Source of the DNA: Diplocloster agilis
GTDB taxonomy: Bacteria; Bacillota; Clostridia; Lachnospirales; Lachnospiraceae
NCBI RefSeq assembly: GCF_019042275.1
Contig: NZ_JAHQCW010000010.1
Location: 62,001-126,000 of the forward strand
DNA: 64,000 nt
Reading direction: 5' to 3'
Below the pieces are notes generated by a model. The model was not told where the DNA came from. It worked only from the letters and a program-made list of their open reading frames with translations, and did not search any database. The translations under genes were made by a program, and so were the position numbers. This document shows, piece after piece, positions 52,990 through 60,861 of this stretch (within the stretch, counting starts at the first letter, position 1; every line of letters starts with the position of its first letter).

Positions 52990-53871
52990 ATGCGGAAAAA
53001 GAGGGTAGGAATCGGGGCACATTTGTTATTCCTTGGACCTGCTTCGGCAGTATTTATTATAGCGATTGTAGCTCCGTTTGTGATCAGTATTATATATTCT
53101 TTTACGGACTGGAACGGAGTTTCTAACGAGATATCTTTCATAGGATTTAAAAATTTTGCAGCCATATTAAATGGGAAATCTACATTTCTGGAGTCATTCT
53201 GGTTTACATTTTCCATCACATTTGTCAATGTGATTCTGGTAGTTGTGACAGGAACGGCCGCTGCAGTTGTACTGACCGCGCGCGTGCCATTACGCAATAT
53301 GTTCCGGCTGGCGCTGTATCTACCGAACACAATCGGTGGTATGGTGTTAGGATTTGTCTGGCAGTTTATTTTCGTGGCCGGCATGCCTGCTATTGGTGAG
53401 AAGTTACATATGACTTTTATGCAGGTACCGTGGCTGGGCCAGGAAGAGACGGCATTCTGGGCGTTGGTCATCGTGTTTGTCTGGCAGAATCTTGGATATG
53501 TAATGGTTATCATGACGGCGGGATTTACGTCCCTGTCTTCGGATTTGTTAGAATCTGCCCAAATCGATGGAGCCAATGGTTGGAAAACCTTCTTTCATAT
53601 CAAATTACCATTGGTTATGCCTTTTATCACCATCTGTTTGTTCTGGACGATATCTTGTGCATTTAAGATGTTTGAGTTGAATTTTTCCTTGACCAAGGGT
53701 GGTCCGTATGGATCTACCACGTCCCTGGCACTTAATATTTATTATGATGCATTTTCCAATAATAAATACGGACTGGCAACAGCGCAATCCCTGGTGTTCT
53801 TTCTGATAATTGTGGTTATTACATCGGTCCAAATGTATTTGACCAGGAGAAAGGAGAAGAAATGGGCTTAA
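52990..53871 (+). CDS. Sugar ABC transporter permease (MalF type)
   Basis: 293 residues, six predicted membrane helices; IYSFTDWNG near the start and the EAA coupling loop LLESAQIDGANGWKTFFHIKLP (core ESAQIDGANGW) bind the shared ATPase. Partner of the next permease, overlapping it by ten bases. No ATPase gene in the operon, so a shared MsmX/UgpC-like ATPase is expected elsewhere. Confidence 0.9.
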   Translation: MRKKRVGIGAHLLFLGPASAVFIIAIVAPFVISIIYSFTDWNGVSNEISFIGFKNFAAILNGKSTFLESFWFTFSITFVNVILVVVTGTAAAVVLTARVPLRNMFRLALYLPNTIGGMVLGFVWQFIFVAGMPAIGEKLHMTFMQVPWLGQEETAFWALVIVFVWQNLGYVMVIMTAGFTSLSSDLLESAQIDGANGWKTFFHIKLPLVMPFITICLFWTISCAFKMFELNFSLTKGGPYGSTTSLALNIYYDAFSNNKYGLATAQSLVFFLIIVVITSVQMYLTRRKEKKWA

Positions 53872-54695
53872 AAAGGAAAAATTTTAAAACGGTAATCCTA
53901 ATCATTTTCTTAACAATTATCATTTTGATCTTTCTCTATCCGCTGTTGATTGTATTTATTAATTCAATAAAACCTTTGGGTGAAATAGTATCAAATCCCC
54001 TTGGATTTCCGTCGAACCTTCAGTTGGGAAACTTTTCGAAGGCCTGGAAAACAATAGAGATCCCAAAATTACTGCGCAATACAACTTTGATCACAGCAGC
54101 AGGAATACTAGGAATTCTACTTCTTTCCAGTATGGCGGCCTACTGGTGCGAACGATATCCCACTATGTATTCCAGATTGTTTTCAAAATTACTGATGGCT
54201 TCCATGCTGATTCCATTTGCTACCATCATGATTCCACTGGTACAGGTGACAAGAGTTTTACATTTGAATAATTCTCTGTATGGCATTGTGATCGTTTACT
54301 GGGGATTGGGGCTGGCATTTGCCTTTTTCCTTCTGCAAGGAACGGTAAGAGGAATTCCATATGAATTGGAAGAGGCGGCGCAGATCGACGGCTGCGGCCC
54401 GATCCGTTCATTTTGGCTGGTTATTTTTCCTCTGATGAAAACGGGGATCATCAGTGTGGCAGTTATGGACATCTTCTGGCTGTGGAATGATTTTATGACG
54501 CCTCTGATTCTGCTCAATAATGGAAAATACGATACCATTCAGCTTGGAATTAACAAACTGTTCGGGATGTACAGCAGTAAATGGGACATAGCATTACCGG
54601 CATTGGTTATCACTATGCTGCCCATCCTGGTTGTATTTGTCCTACTTCAGAAAAAGATCATGTCCGGCGTGGTGGCCGGTGCGGTAAAAGGATAA
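53862..54695 (+). CDS. Sugar ABC transporter permease (MalG type)
   Basis: 277 residues, six membrane helices, EAA loop YELEEAAQIDGCGPIRSFW. N-terminal FLYPLLIVFINSIKPLGEI is characteristic of the CUT1 family second permease. Overlaps the previous gene by ten bases and precedes the binding protein by 42. Confidence 0.9.
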   Translation: MGLKRKNFKTVILIIFLTIIILIFLYPLLIVFINSIKPLGEIVSNPLGFPSNLQLGNFSKAWKTIEIPKLLRNTTLITAAGILGILLLSSMAAYWCERYPTMYSRLFSKLLMASMLIPFATIMIPLVQVTRVLHLNNSLYGIVIVYWGLGLAFAFFLLQGTVRGIPYELEEAAQIDGCGPIRSFWLVIFPLMKTGIISVAVMDIFWLWNDFMTPLILLNNGKYDTIQLGINKLFGMYSSKWDIALPALVITMLPILVVFVLLQKKIMSGVVAGAVKG

Positions 54696-54737
54696 ACAGG
54701 TAAACAATGTATATGTCTTTTCAAAAGGAGGATATCT

Positions 54738-56072
54738 ATGAGTAAAAAGAAAGTTTTGGCAATTGGTTTAGCTATACTGATGAGTTTTAGCCTTATGGGT
54801 TGTGGTGAGGGCAAAAACGCAGGAGATATTACCGCTTCGGAACAAAGCTCAGACAATGTTGATACGCAGGGAGAGAACCCAGAGGCAGAACAGCTGGAAT
54901 CTCAGAAGAAAAATGCACAAATCCAGTTACTAAACAACAAAATTGAGATAGACGAAGGCATAAAGGCGGCAGCTGTGAAATATCAGGAATTAAATCCTGG
55001 AATCACGATCGAAGTGGTATCCATGACTGCAGAACCCTATGATACAGATCTGAAAACCAAATTTGCAGGAGGTGCTGCTCCGGATATCTTTGCTGTAAGC
55101 GGAAATTCCCAGATGCTGGCTTGGGAATCCCATTTGGAAGATCTGACAGATCAGCCTTGGGTAACTGACATGCTAGACATCGGAAAACCGGGAATTACAA
55201 AAGACGGTAAAATCTATGGTATGCCCATCTGTGTCGAGGGCGGCGGCTATATGTACAATAAAGATATGTTCGAAAAGGCCGGAATAACTGAAATTCCAAA
55301 AACCAAAACTGCATTTAAGGATGCTTTACAAAAACTTTCAGATGCAGGATATACCCCCTTAATCGAAGACAGTGGCTGGTATGGTCTTGGCTATTACTTT
55401 GTTAATTATGGATTTGCAAACCAGGAAGAGCCCATGGCTTATATAGATGGTCTAAACAATGGTACAAAAACAATCACCGGAGATCCAAAATTTACTGAGA
55501 TGGCCGAATATTTTCTGTGGGAATCGACCCAATGTACCAACATGATGGGTATCGATTTTAACACTCAGGTATCCATGATGGCGAATCAGGAAGTGGGTAT
55601 TACCTTTGGAGGCAATTGGAATCAGCTCACTTTTGACGAAGTAGACCCCGATCTGCCGATAGGACTGATGCCTGTTCCCATAACCGAAGATGCCGAATAT
55701 AATGACTTTCTCTTGGCCGGAGTAACAAACTACTGGGTGGTAAACAAAGACTCTGCAGTTAAGCAGGAAGCAAAAGATTTTATGACCTGGCTGGTAACAG
55801 ATCCGGAAGGTCAGAAATTTATTACGAAAGATATGGCTCTTATTCCGGCTTTTTCAAGTTTCGAGGCTGACAACGAAAGTATCGGCGCCCTGGGGACGGA
55901 CCTAGCCGGTTATATAGCCAATGGAAAAATCAAAGGTTTTTACGCTTCCTTCTACCCGGATGGAGGGACCCAGACCTTTGGAGAAGATATGCAAAAACTG
56001 GTGGCCGGGAAAGCAGGCATTGCTGAATTCCTAGAAACTCTGCAAAGTGACTGGGAACGACTGGCGGAGTAG
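54738..56072 (+). CDS. Extracellular sugar-binding lipoprotein
   Basis: 444 residues. Lipoprotein signal with lipobox LMGC, a short Ser/Glu/Gln linker, then a family 1 solute-binding domain (NPGITIEVVSMTAEPYDTDL, KFAGGAAPDIFAV, GGGYMYNKDMFEKAG). Delivers an oligosaccharide, presumably an alpha-glucoside given the GH13 gene, to the two permeases. AAAAGGAGGATATCT precedes the ATG. Last gene; a terminator follows. Confidence 0.9.
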   Translation: MSKKKVLAIGLAILMSFSLMGCGEGKNAGDITASEQSSDNVDTQGENPEAEQLESQKKNAQIQLLNNKIEIDEGIKAAAVKYQELNPGITIEVVSMTAEPYDTDLKTKFAGGAAPDIFAVSGNSQMLAWESHLEDLTDQPWVTDMLDIGKPGITKDGKIYGMPICVEGGGYMYNKDMFEKAGITEIPKTKTAFKDALQKLSDAGYTPLIEDSGWYGLGYYFVNYGFANQEEPMAYIDGLNNGTKTITGDPKFTEMAEYFLWESTQCTNMMGIDFNTQVSMMANQEVGITFGGNWNQLTFDEVDPDLPIGLMPVPITEDAEYNDFLLAGVTNYWVVNKDSAVKQEAKDFMTWLVTDPEGQKFITKDMALIPAFSSFEADNESIGALGTDLAGYIANGKIKGFYASFYPDGGTQTFGEDMQKLVAGKAGIAEFLETLQSDWERLAE

Positions 56073-56091
56073 GGTTATCCGCATAGAGGAA

Positions 56092-56134
56092 GGAAACTTC
56101 GGGAGCATGATCAAGCTTCCCGGAGTTTCCTTTT
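56092..56134 (+). terminator. Intrinsic terminator
   Basis: GGAAACTTCGGGA / TCCCGGAGTTTCC stem with a T-rich tail. Confidence 0.8.
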
Positions 56135-56251
56135 CTGATACAGATTAATAGAAGGCAGCCTTTATCTGGCGAATGCAAAACCAAGAATCCCTATTGAAAA
56201 TATTCCCCCGAGGAAGTATAATTTTTACATACGATGTGAAGGAGACCGGCT

Positions 56252-57043
56252 ATGGGAGATACGAAAGTGATATGCTTTGCCAACAATAAAGGGGGAAGCG
56301 GAAAGTCCACCACCTGTTCGAATGTCGGGTTCGGGCTGACAAAACTGGGGTACAAGGTGCTGCTGGTGGATGGGGATATGCAGATGAACCTGACGCTTTC
56401 TTTTTTTACGGAGGAAGAGGCTTTGGGTTTCGCCAGCGGGAACCAAAACCTGTATCATGCGATTCGGAATCAGAACGATCTGGAGCACTATGTGCAGCAT
56501 ACCCGATATGAAGGGCTGGATCTGATCCCCTCGTCCACGCTGATGAGCGGGATCGAATACGAGTTGTTTACAAAATGGCAGAGGGAATATATTTTGAAAA
56601 AATGTCTGCGGACTGTGCTGGAATCCGGGGAATATGATTATATCCTCATTGACGCGCCGCCGACTCTCGGCGGATGGGTAATGAATATCCTGGCCGCTTC
56701 GCATTTTTTAATCATACCGGTGGAGGCCAGCCCCTGGGGATTATTCGGACTGGCTAACATGTTTGAGTTTTTAAGCGAGGTAAAGGAGATCACTCCGGAC
56801 CTGAAACTGATGGGAATAGCGGTAACAAAGGTGGATACCAGGAAGAACTATTTCAAGCAGACGTTGGAAACGCTGCGGGAAATGGATGATGTTCACTTAT
56901 TTGATACATATATCCGGGTGGACAGCTCGATCGAATGGGCGCAGGATAACAGCCAGCCTGTAATATCTTTTAAACAGAGCAGCAGAAGTGCACAGGAGTA
57001 TATGGAACTAACAAAGGAGGTAGTGAAAATTGCCAGTAGGTAA
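56252..57043 (+). CDS. ParA/Soj-family ATPase
   Basis: 263 residues. Deviant Walker A NNKGGSGKSTTCSNV with the signature Lys, switch region VDGDMQMNLT, and Walker B LIDAPPTLGG. ParA proteins use ATP-dependent DNA binding to position plasmids, chromosomes or protein complexes. There is no ParB gene or obvious parS site nearby. Instead the next gene, overlapping by 14 bases, encodes a Lys/Ala-rich histone-H1-like protein, which may be its DNA-binding partner. AAGGAG precedes the ATG. Confidence 0.85.
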   Translation: MGDTKVICFANNKGGSGKSTTCSNVGFGLTKLGYKVLLVDGDMQMNLTLSFFTEEEALGFASGNQNLYHAIRNQNDLEHYVQHTRYEGLDLIPSSTLMSGIEYELFTKWQREYILKKCLRTVLESGEYDYILIDAPPTLGGWVMNILAASHFLIIPVEASPWGLFGLANMFEFLSEVKEITPDLKLMGIAVTKVDTRKNYFKQTLETLREMDDVHLFDTYIRVDSSIEWAQDNSQPVISFKQSSRSAQEYMELTKEVVKIASR

Positions 57044-57443
57044 AGGAAGCATTCAAAGAGCGAATCAGATCGCGAAAGATCAGGATCTGAAAACAGAAGA
57101 AAAGGTGGCCGAAAAGGCGGAGGACGCCGGTATGGAGGTGTCCGAAGCACAGGCGGGCAAAACAGAAGCAGCCGTTGCGGATAAAAAAGAGGGAACCGCA
57201 GCAAAAACCGTGGCAAAGGCAGCGGAAACAGTTGCGAAAGCAGCAGCCAAGCCGGCAGCTAAGAAACCGGCGGCAAAAAAGCCTGCTGCGAAAAAACCGG
57301 CAGCCAAAAAGCCGGCCGCGACAAAGGAAAAAGTGGAAACGGTGGCTGCTCAGCCACAAGAGAAGAAGTCCGATAATATTCATGAGAAGAAATTTGAAGT
57401 TATCTCAAATCTCAGATGTGATCTGCCGACCTATCTTCTTTAA
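57030..57443 (+). CDS. Histone-H1-like Lys/Ala-rich protein coupled to ParA
   Basis: 137 residues. N-terminal PVGKGSIQRANQIAKDQ, a charged middle, five KPAAK pentapeptide repeats (about residues 74-98) as in H1-like bacterial proteins, and a distinct non-repetitive end KKFEVISNLRCDLPTYLL. TTG 57030 is chosen because AAAGGAGG ends nine bases upstream; it overlaps parA by 14 bases, so expression is coupled. The tail probably binds DNA non-specifically. The ordered N and C termini suggest partner contacts. No named family recognised. Confidence 0.75.
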   Translation: MPVGKGSIQRANQIAKDQDLKTEEKVAEKAEDAGMEVSEAQAGKTEAAVADKKEGTAAKTVAKAAETVAKAAAKPAAKKPAAKKPAAKKPAAKKPAATKEKVETVAAQPQEKKSDNIHEKKFEVISNLRCDLPTYLL

Positions 57444-57463
57444 TGATGAGAACATAAAGTATA

Positions 57464-57497
57464 AAAAACTGTGTCGCGGAGACGTGATGCAGTTTTT
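57464..57497 (+). terminator. Intrinsic terminator of the parA-H1 pair
   Basis: AAAAACTG / CAGTTTTT with an inner GTC/GAC pairing and T run. Confidence 0.8.
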
Positions 57498-57596
57498 TTG
57501 TGGAAAACTAACGGAGGATTTAGTTGATATAAATAGGCCTCACTGTTAAATGCAAATATGCAAAATCGGCAAAATCGAATAAGCACAATCCATATA

Positions 57597-57626
57597 TTGC
57601 ATAAGTGAAATCCGCTATGATATAAT
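57597..57626 (+). promoter_or_regulatory. Sigma-A promoter of the Rpn-like gene
   Basis: TTGCAT (57597-57602), 18 bases, TATAAT (57621-57626). Confidence 0.65.
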
Positions 57627-57648
57627 AAAATTCAAATCAAACAGATTG

Positions 57649-57676
57649 CTGCGGCTTACGCCGCAGGATGTTTTTT
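57649..57676 (+). terminator. Promoter-proximal attenuator hairpin
   Basis: CTGCGGC TTAC GCCGCAG followed by GATG and six T, only about 15-40 bases after the likely start of transcription. Most transcripts might end here as a short RNA. Confidence 0.7.
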
Positions 57677-57848
57677 CTATCAGTCACTCCGGTGACATTC
57701 TAAAGTGCGAAAAGTTCCATTTTGGCCGGATCGGCCGCAAACTCAGCAAAAACTGTCAGAGAAAAGTAAAGAAAGATTGGAGAGATGCCTATGGAATGAT
57801 CATTGAAGAATCGGATCATTTCTATTATAATAGATAGGAGAGATACAT

Positions 57849-58772
57849 ATGAAAAGGAAGCTGTTGCAGTGGCATCCGGCATTTCAGGCGGCCCTGCAGA
57901 TCGAGTTGAGGGAGGTATCCGGCTGTCTTACGTTCGAACGGGAATACAATCTCACGGAAAAACCTCTCCAAATAGACACCTTGATTATCAAAAAGGAACC
58001 GGGATACAGGATCGAAAAAAGTATCGGCCGGATTTTCCGCCGGCATAACATCGTAGAATATAAGAGCCCGGAAGATTATATCAGCATCAATGATTTTTTC
58101 AAGGTTCACGGTTATACCTGCATTTATCAGGCAAATACCGGGAGAGAACTGGAAATCCCGCCGCAGGAATTAACCATAACGCTTGTGGGCTACCATTATC
58201 CCAGAAAGCTTTTTCTGTTTCTGAGAGAGCACTATCATGCCGAAATAGAAGCGGTTTATCCGGGTATTTATTATATCCATGGCTTTTTATTCCCGCTTCA
58301 GGTTTTGGTGACACGGGAATTGTCCAAAGAGGAGAATGTATGGCTTAGCCGGTTACATAGTAATCTGCAGCTGCACGAGGATATTGAGCCTCTGGCAAGA
58401 GCCTATAAAGGAATGGAAAAGAACCCGCTGTATGCAGCCGCGATGGATCTGATCGTACGGGCCAACTGGAAAAAGTATCAGGAGGGTAAAGAAATGTGTG
58501 AAGCGCTACGAGAATTATTCGCAGAGGAATTGACAGAGAGAGAAATCCAGGGAATTGATAAGGGGATAGAACAAGGAATAGAACAAGGAATAGGGCGGGG
58601 TAAGGTGGACGATATTCTGGAATTACTGACGGAGCTGGGACCAATTCCGGATCGGCTGCGCAAACGGATTGCTTCTCAGTCCAATTGTGATATCCTAACC
58701 AAATGGCTGAAACTGGCGGCAAAATCGGAGAGTATTGAAGAGTTTTCCGACAATATGACTCAAGTCGAGTGA
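57849..58772 (+). CDS. Rpn/PD-(D/E)XK nuclease-family protein
   Basis: 307 residues. The N-terminal domain looks like a PD-(D/E)XK nuclease core: Asp in LQIDTLIIKKEPG and the E-x-K pair in HNIVEYKSPEDYIS. Near the C terminus is a short repeat GIDKGIEQGIEQGIGRGK, typical of the recombination-promoting nuclease/putative transposase (Rpn) group that is abundant in Lachnospiraceae. ATG 57849 follows TAGGAGAGATACAT. Expressed behind a promoter-proximal attenuator. DNA cleavage is inferred from the motif. Confidence 0.7.
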   Translation: MKRKLLQWHPAFQAALQIELREVSGCLTFEREYNLTEKPLQIDTLIIKKEPGYRIEKSIGRIFRRHNIVEYKSPEDYISINDFFKVHGYTCIYQANTGRELEIPPQELTITLVGYHYPRKLFLFLREHYHAEIEAVYPGIYYIHGFLFPLQVLVTRELSKEENVWLSRLHSNLQLHEDIEPLARAYKGMEKNPLYAAAMDLIVRANWKKYQEGKEMCEALRELFAEELTEREIQGIDKGIEQGIEQGIGRGKVDDILELLTELGPIPDRLRKRIASQSNCDILTKWLKLAAKSESIEEFSDNMTQVE

Positions 58773-58838
58773 TTGGCGGCTCATTTCAAAAGAATTGGTG
58801 GAACTTGTGGATTTCTGTTGTTTTTTGTGGAATTAGTC

Positions 58839-58867
58839 TTGATAAATCGGGCTAAGAATGTTATAAT
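58839..58867 (+). promoter_or_regulatory. Sigma-A promoter of the alcohol dehydrogenase
   Basis: TTGATA (58839-58844), 17 bases, TATAAT (58862-58867). Confidence 0.8.
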
Positions 58868-58914
58868 ATTCACAATGCAATGAAAATGCTTATTTCTGGG
58901 AAGGAAGAGAAAAC

Positions 58915-60060
58915 ATGAAGAGTTTTGATATCAAGACAAAAATATATTTTGGTGAAAACTCCCTGGACAGACTGGTTGATATTCCTTATAAAAAAGTTAT
59001 GATTATTACCGACCCATTTGTAGTGCAGAGCGGTATGATCAAATTGATTACATATCGTTTGGACAGCGGCGATATAGAATTTGATGTTTTTAAAGATGTA
59101 GTTCCTGATCCCCCTATTGAGAAAATCGTAACGGGCGTTCAGGCTGTCGTTGGGTACAAGCCCCAGGCGCTGATCGCAGTCGGCGGAGGATCCGCCATTG
59201 ATTCCGCCAAGGCGATTAAGGACTTTGCCCTGAAGACGGGAGAACTGGATGAACTGGCGCTGATCGCGGTTCCGACCACCAGTGGAACGGGCTCGGAAGT
59301 GACATCTTTTTCTGTAATTACCGATACACAAAGCCATGTAAAATATCCGCTTGTTTCTGAAACGCTGATCCCCACAGAAGCGATTCTGGATGCGGAACTG
59401 GTTCGCAGTGTTCCCCCGGCGGTCACGGCTGATACCGGTATGGACGTATTTACCCACGCTTTGGAGGCTTATGTCAGTATCAATAATAATGAGTTTTCCG
59501 CGGCTCTGGCCGAGAAAGCTATTGAAATATGCGGGGTATTCCTGTTAAGAGCTTTTCTGGACGGTAACGATACCCATGCAAGGCAGAAGATGCATGTGGC
59601 GTCCTGTCTTGCCGGTCTGGCGTTTAATTCCGCCTCCCTTGGCCTGAATCACGGCATGGCACATCAGCTGGGAGCGAATTTCCATGTTCCGCATGGCCGG
59701 GCCAACGCAATGCTGCTGCCCCATATTATCGAATTTAACAGTGATATCAATATTCATAGCCGCAGCAGGAAAGAGTATCTGCCCCAGGTAAAAAAATATG
59801 TGAATATCGCTAAAATTCTGGGACTCCAGAACTTTAACACCATTACCACCGTCCGTGCGCTGGTAAACTGGGTGCAGTTCATGTTGAAGGAAATGGATAT
59901 TCCGTTGTCCATGTCCCAGTATGGGAAATGTACGGAGGAGGAGTATATGTCAAAGATCAGCACCATGGCGGAAGCCGCGCTGGCAGACAGCTGTACCGCT
60001 ACGAATCCCCGGGTTGCCAATAAGGCGGATGTAATGGATATCTATCGGAATCTCTGGTAA
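58915..60060 (+). CDS. Iron-containing alcohol dehydrogenase (PduQ/1-propanol dehydrogenase-like)
   Basis: 381 residues. AVGGGSAIDSAKAIKDFA, VPTTSGTGSEVTSF and metal ligands in MDVFTHALEAYVS, LNHGMAHQLG and HGRANAMLLPH. The start SFDIKTKIYFGENSLDRL and overall pattern match PduQ/EutG-like enzymes, but no microcompartment genes are nearby, so a general fermentative aldehyde reductase is the safer reading. Own promoter and a very strong terminator. Confidence 0.88.
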   Translation: MKSFDIKTKIYFGENSLDRLVDIPYKKVMIITDPFVVQSGMIKLITYRLDSGDIEFDVFKDVVPDPPIEKIVTGVQAVVGYKPQALIAVGGGSAIDSAKAIKDFALKTGELDELALIAVPTTSGTGSEVTSFSVITDTQSHVKYPLVSETLIPTEAILDAELVRSVPPAVTADTGMDVFTHALEAYVSINNNEFSAALAEKAIEICGVFLLRAFLDGNDTHARQKMHVASCLAGLAFNSASLGLNHGMAHQLGANFHVPHGRANAMLLPHIIEFNSDINIHSRSRKEYLPQVKKYVNIAKILGLQNFNTITTVRALVNWVQFMLKEMDIPLSMSQYGKCTEEEYMSKISTMAEAALADSCTATNPRVANKADVMDIYRNLW

Positions 60061-60104
60061 AATAATTTCATTTCAGACATATATAGGATAAGCGTAAAAA
60101 TGAG

Positions 60105-60156
60105 AAAGGAGTCGGCAGACATAACTGCGGGGGTTATGTCTGCCGACTCCTTTTTT
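60105..60156 (+). terminator. Very strong intrinsic terminator
   Basis: Perfect 18-base-pair stem GGAGTCGGCAGACATAAC / GTTATGTCTGCCGACTCC with a seven-base loop and six T. Confidence 0.93.
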
Positions 60157-60190
60157 ATTCCATAGAAAAGTACGCCTAAGGAATAAATTT
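60157..60190 (+). repeat. Dispersed intergenic repeat, partial copy C
   Basis: ATTCCATAGAAAAGTACGCC then AAGGAATAAA matches the first 28 or so bases of copy A. As with copy A it begins immediately after a terminator T run. The GCCCTCCGG half is missing. Confidence 0.6.
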
Positions 60191-60212
60191 ATTTGGAGAC
60201 ATGATCGGAAGA

Positions 60213-60596
60213 TTACTCGGTTCTGGATATCAATTGGCAGTATACAAATACATTTTCAATCTTTTTAGCCTCGCTGCCGAAATACGGATTGATGACCGGC
60301 TGGCTCTCCGAAGGCATAATATAGAGCCGGAATATCAGGCCATCCTGCCCGACTTCCATCTGCTGTGCGTTCGTGTATTCGAATTGTTTCTTTTCCACAT
60401 GCAGATAGTTGTAAATGATGCTCTCAATATTTGTGTTTTCAAAGCAACAGATCATATCCTCCTCCCGGTGCAGATCCATGATCGCTTTGACCTCGTCAAA
60501 AGTCAGATTGACTATCCGGTACGATCCCTGAGAGATCGCGGAGGGCAGAGATTTGTCATCCAGTAGGAACAGAGGATGTTTGAGCGTGCTTGTCAT
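60213..60596 (-). CDS. Small orphan protein of unknown function
   Basis: 127 residues, no signal peptide or membrane helix. A regular alternation of strands and helices (VNLTFDEVKAIMDLHREED, NIESIIYNYLHVEKKQF, DGLIFRLYIMP) suggests a compact alpha/beta fold, vaguely like STIV B116/DUF1874-type proteins, but I could not support a family. AGGGGGAA precedes the ATG on the minus strand. It is divergent from a sugar-transport operon; the 20-base-period repeats lie in the gap, so it could be a regulator or a target of one. Confidence 0.55.
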   Translation of the reverse strand: MTSTLKHPLFLLDDKSLPSAISQGSYRIVNLTFDEVKAIMDLHREEDMICCFENTNIESIIYNYLHVEKKQFEYTNAQQMEVGQDGLIFRLYIMPSESQPVINPYFGSEAKKIENVFVYCQLISRTE

Positions 60597-60680
60597 AAGA
60601 ATTCCCCCTAACTTTATATAAAAATAATATAATTCTTTCTAAATTCAGTATAAACTAAAAAAGTTGGATACACAACAATT

Positions 60681-60735
60681 GTTATTTTTTAAACTGGAAC
60701 GTTATTTTTTAAACCAGCCTGTTATTTTTTTGACC
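60681..60735. promoter_or_regulatory. Three direct repeats with exact 20-base period
   Basis: GTTATTTTTTAAAC begins at 60681 and 60701, and GTTATTTTTTTGACC at 60721. They lie in the 265-base gap between the minus-strand orphan and the binding-protein gene. The regular spacing of about two helical turns suggests cooperative regulator binding. Confidence 0.55.
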
Positions 60736-60861
60736 TTTTGTTCCATTTACGCGGACGGTGGATTTTAAGCAAAATAAAAACAGAAAATGTGGATAATATG
60801 GAAAAATTTTTCTCATACTATAAGCGAATACAAGCTTATGTAAGAAAGAGAGGGCATCTTT

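Larger units (their letters stand above)
57444..57848 (+). other. 405-nt intergenic region before the Rpn-like gene
   Basis: Holds the terminator of the H1-like gene (57464-57497), a promoter (57597-57626), an immediate hairpin with T run (57649-57676) and a leader of about 170 bases. A 63-codon frame at 57646 covers the hairpin and has no ribosome site. Confidence 0.6.

Noticed and set aside
57230-57330. KPAAK-coding repeats as a DNA element
   Set aside because: Explained by the H1-like protein sequence; codons vary as expected for selection on protein.
57646-57837. 63-codon frame before the Rpn-like gene
   Set aside because: Starts inside the attenuator hairpin, has no ribosome site and no known family.
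60681-60735. Possible small CRISPR array
   Set aside because: Units of about 14 bases with spacers of six similar bases and no cas genes; better read as operator repeats.
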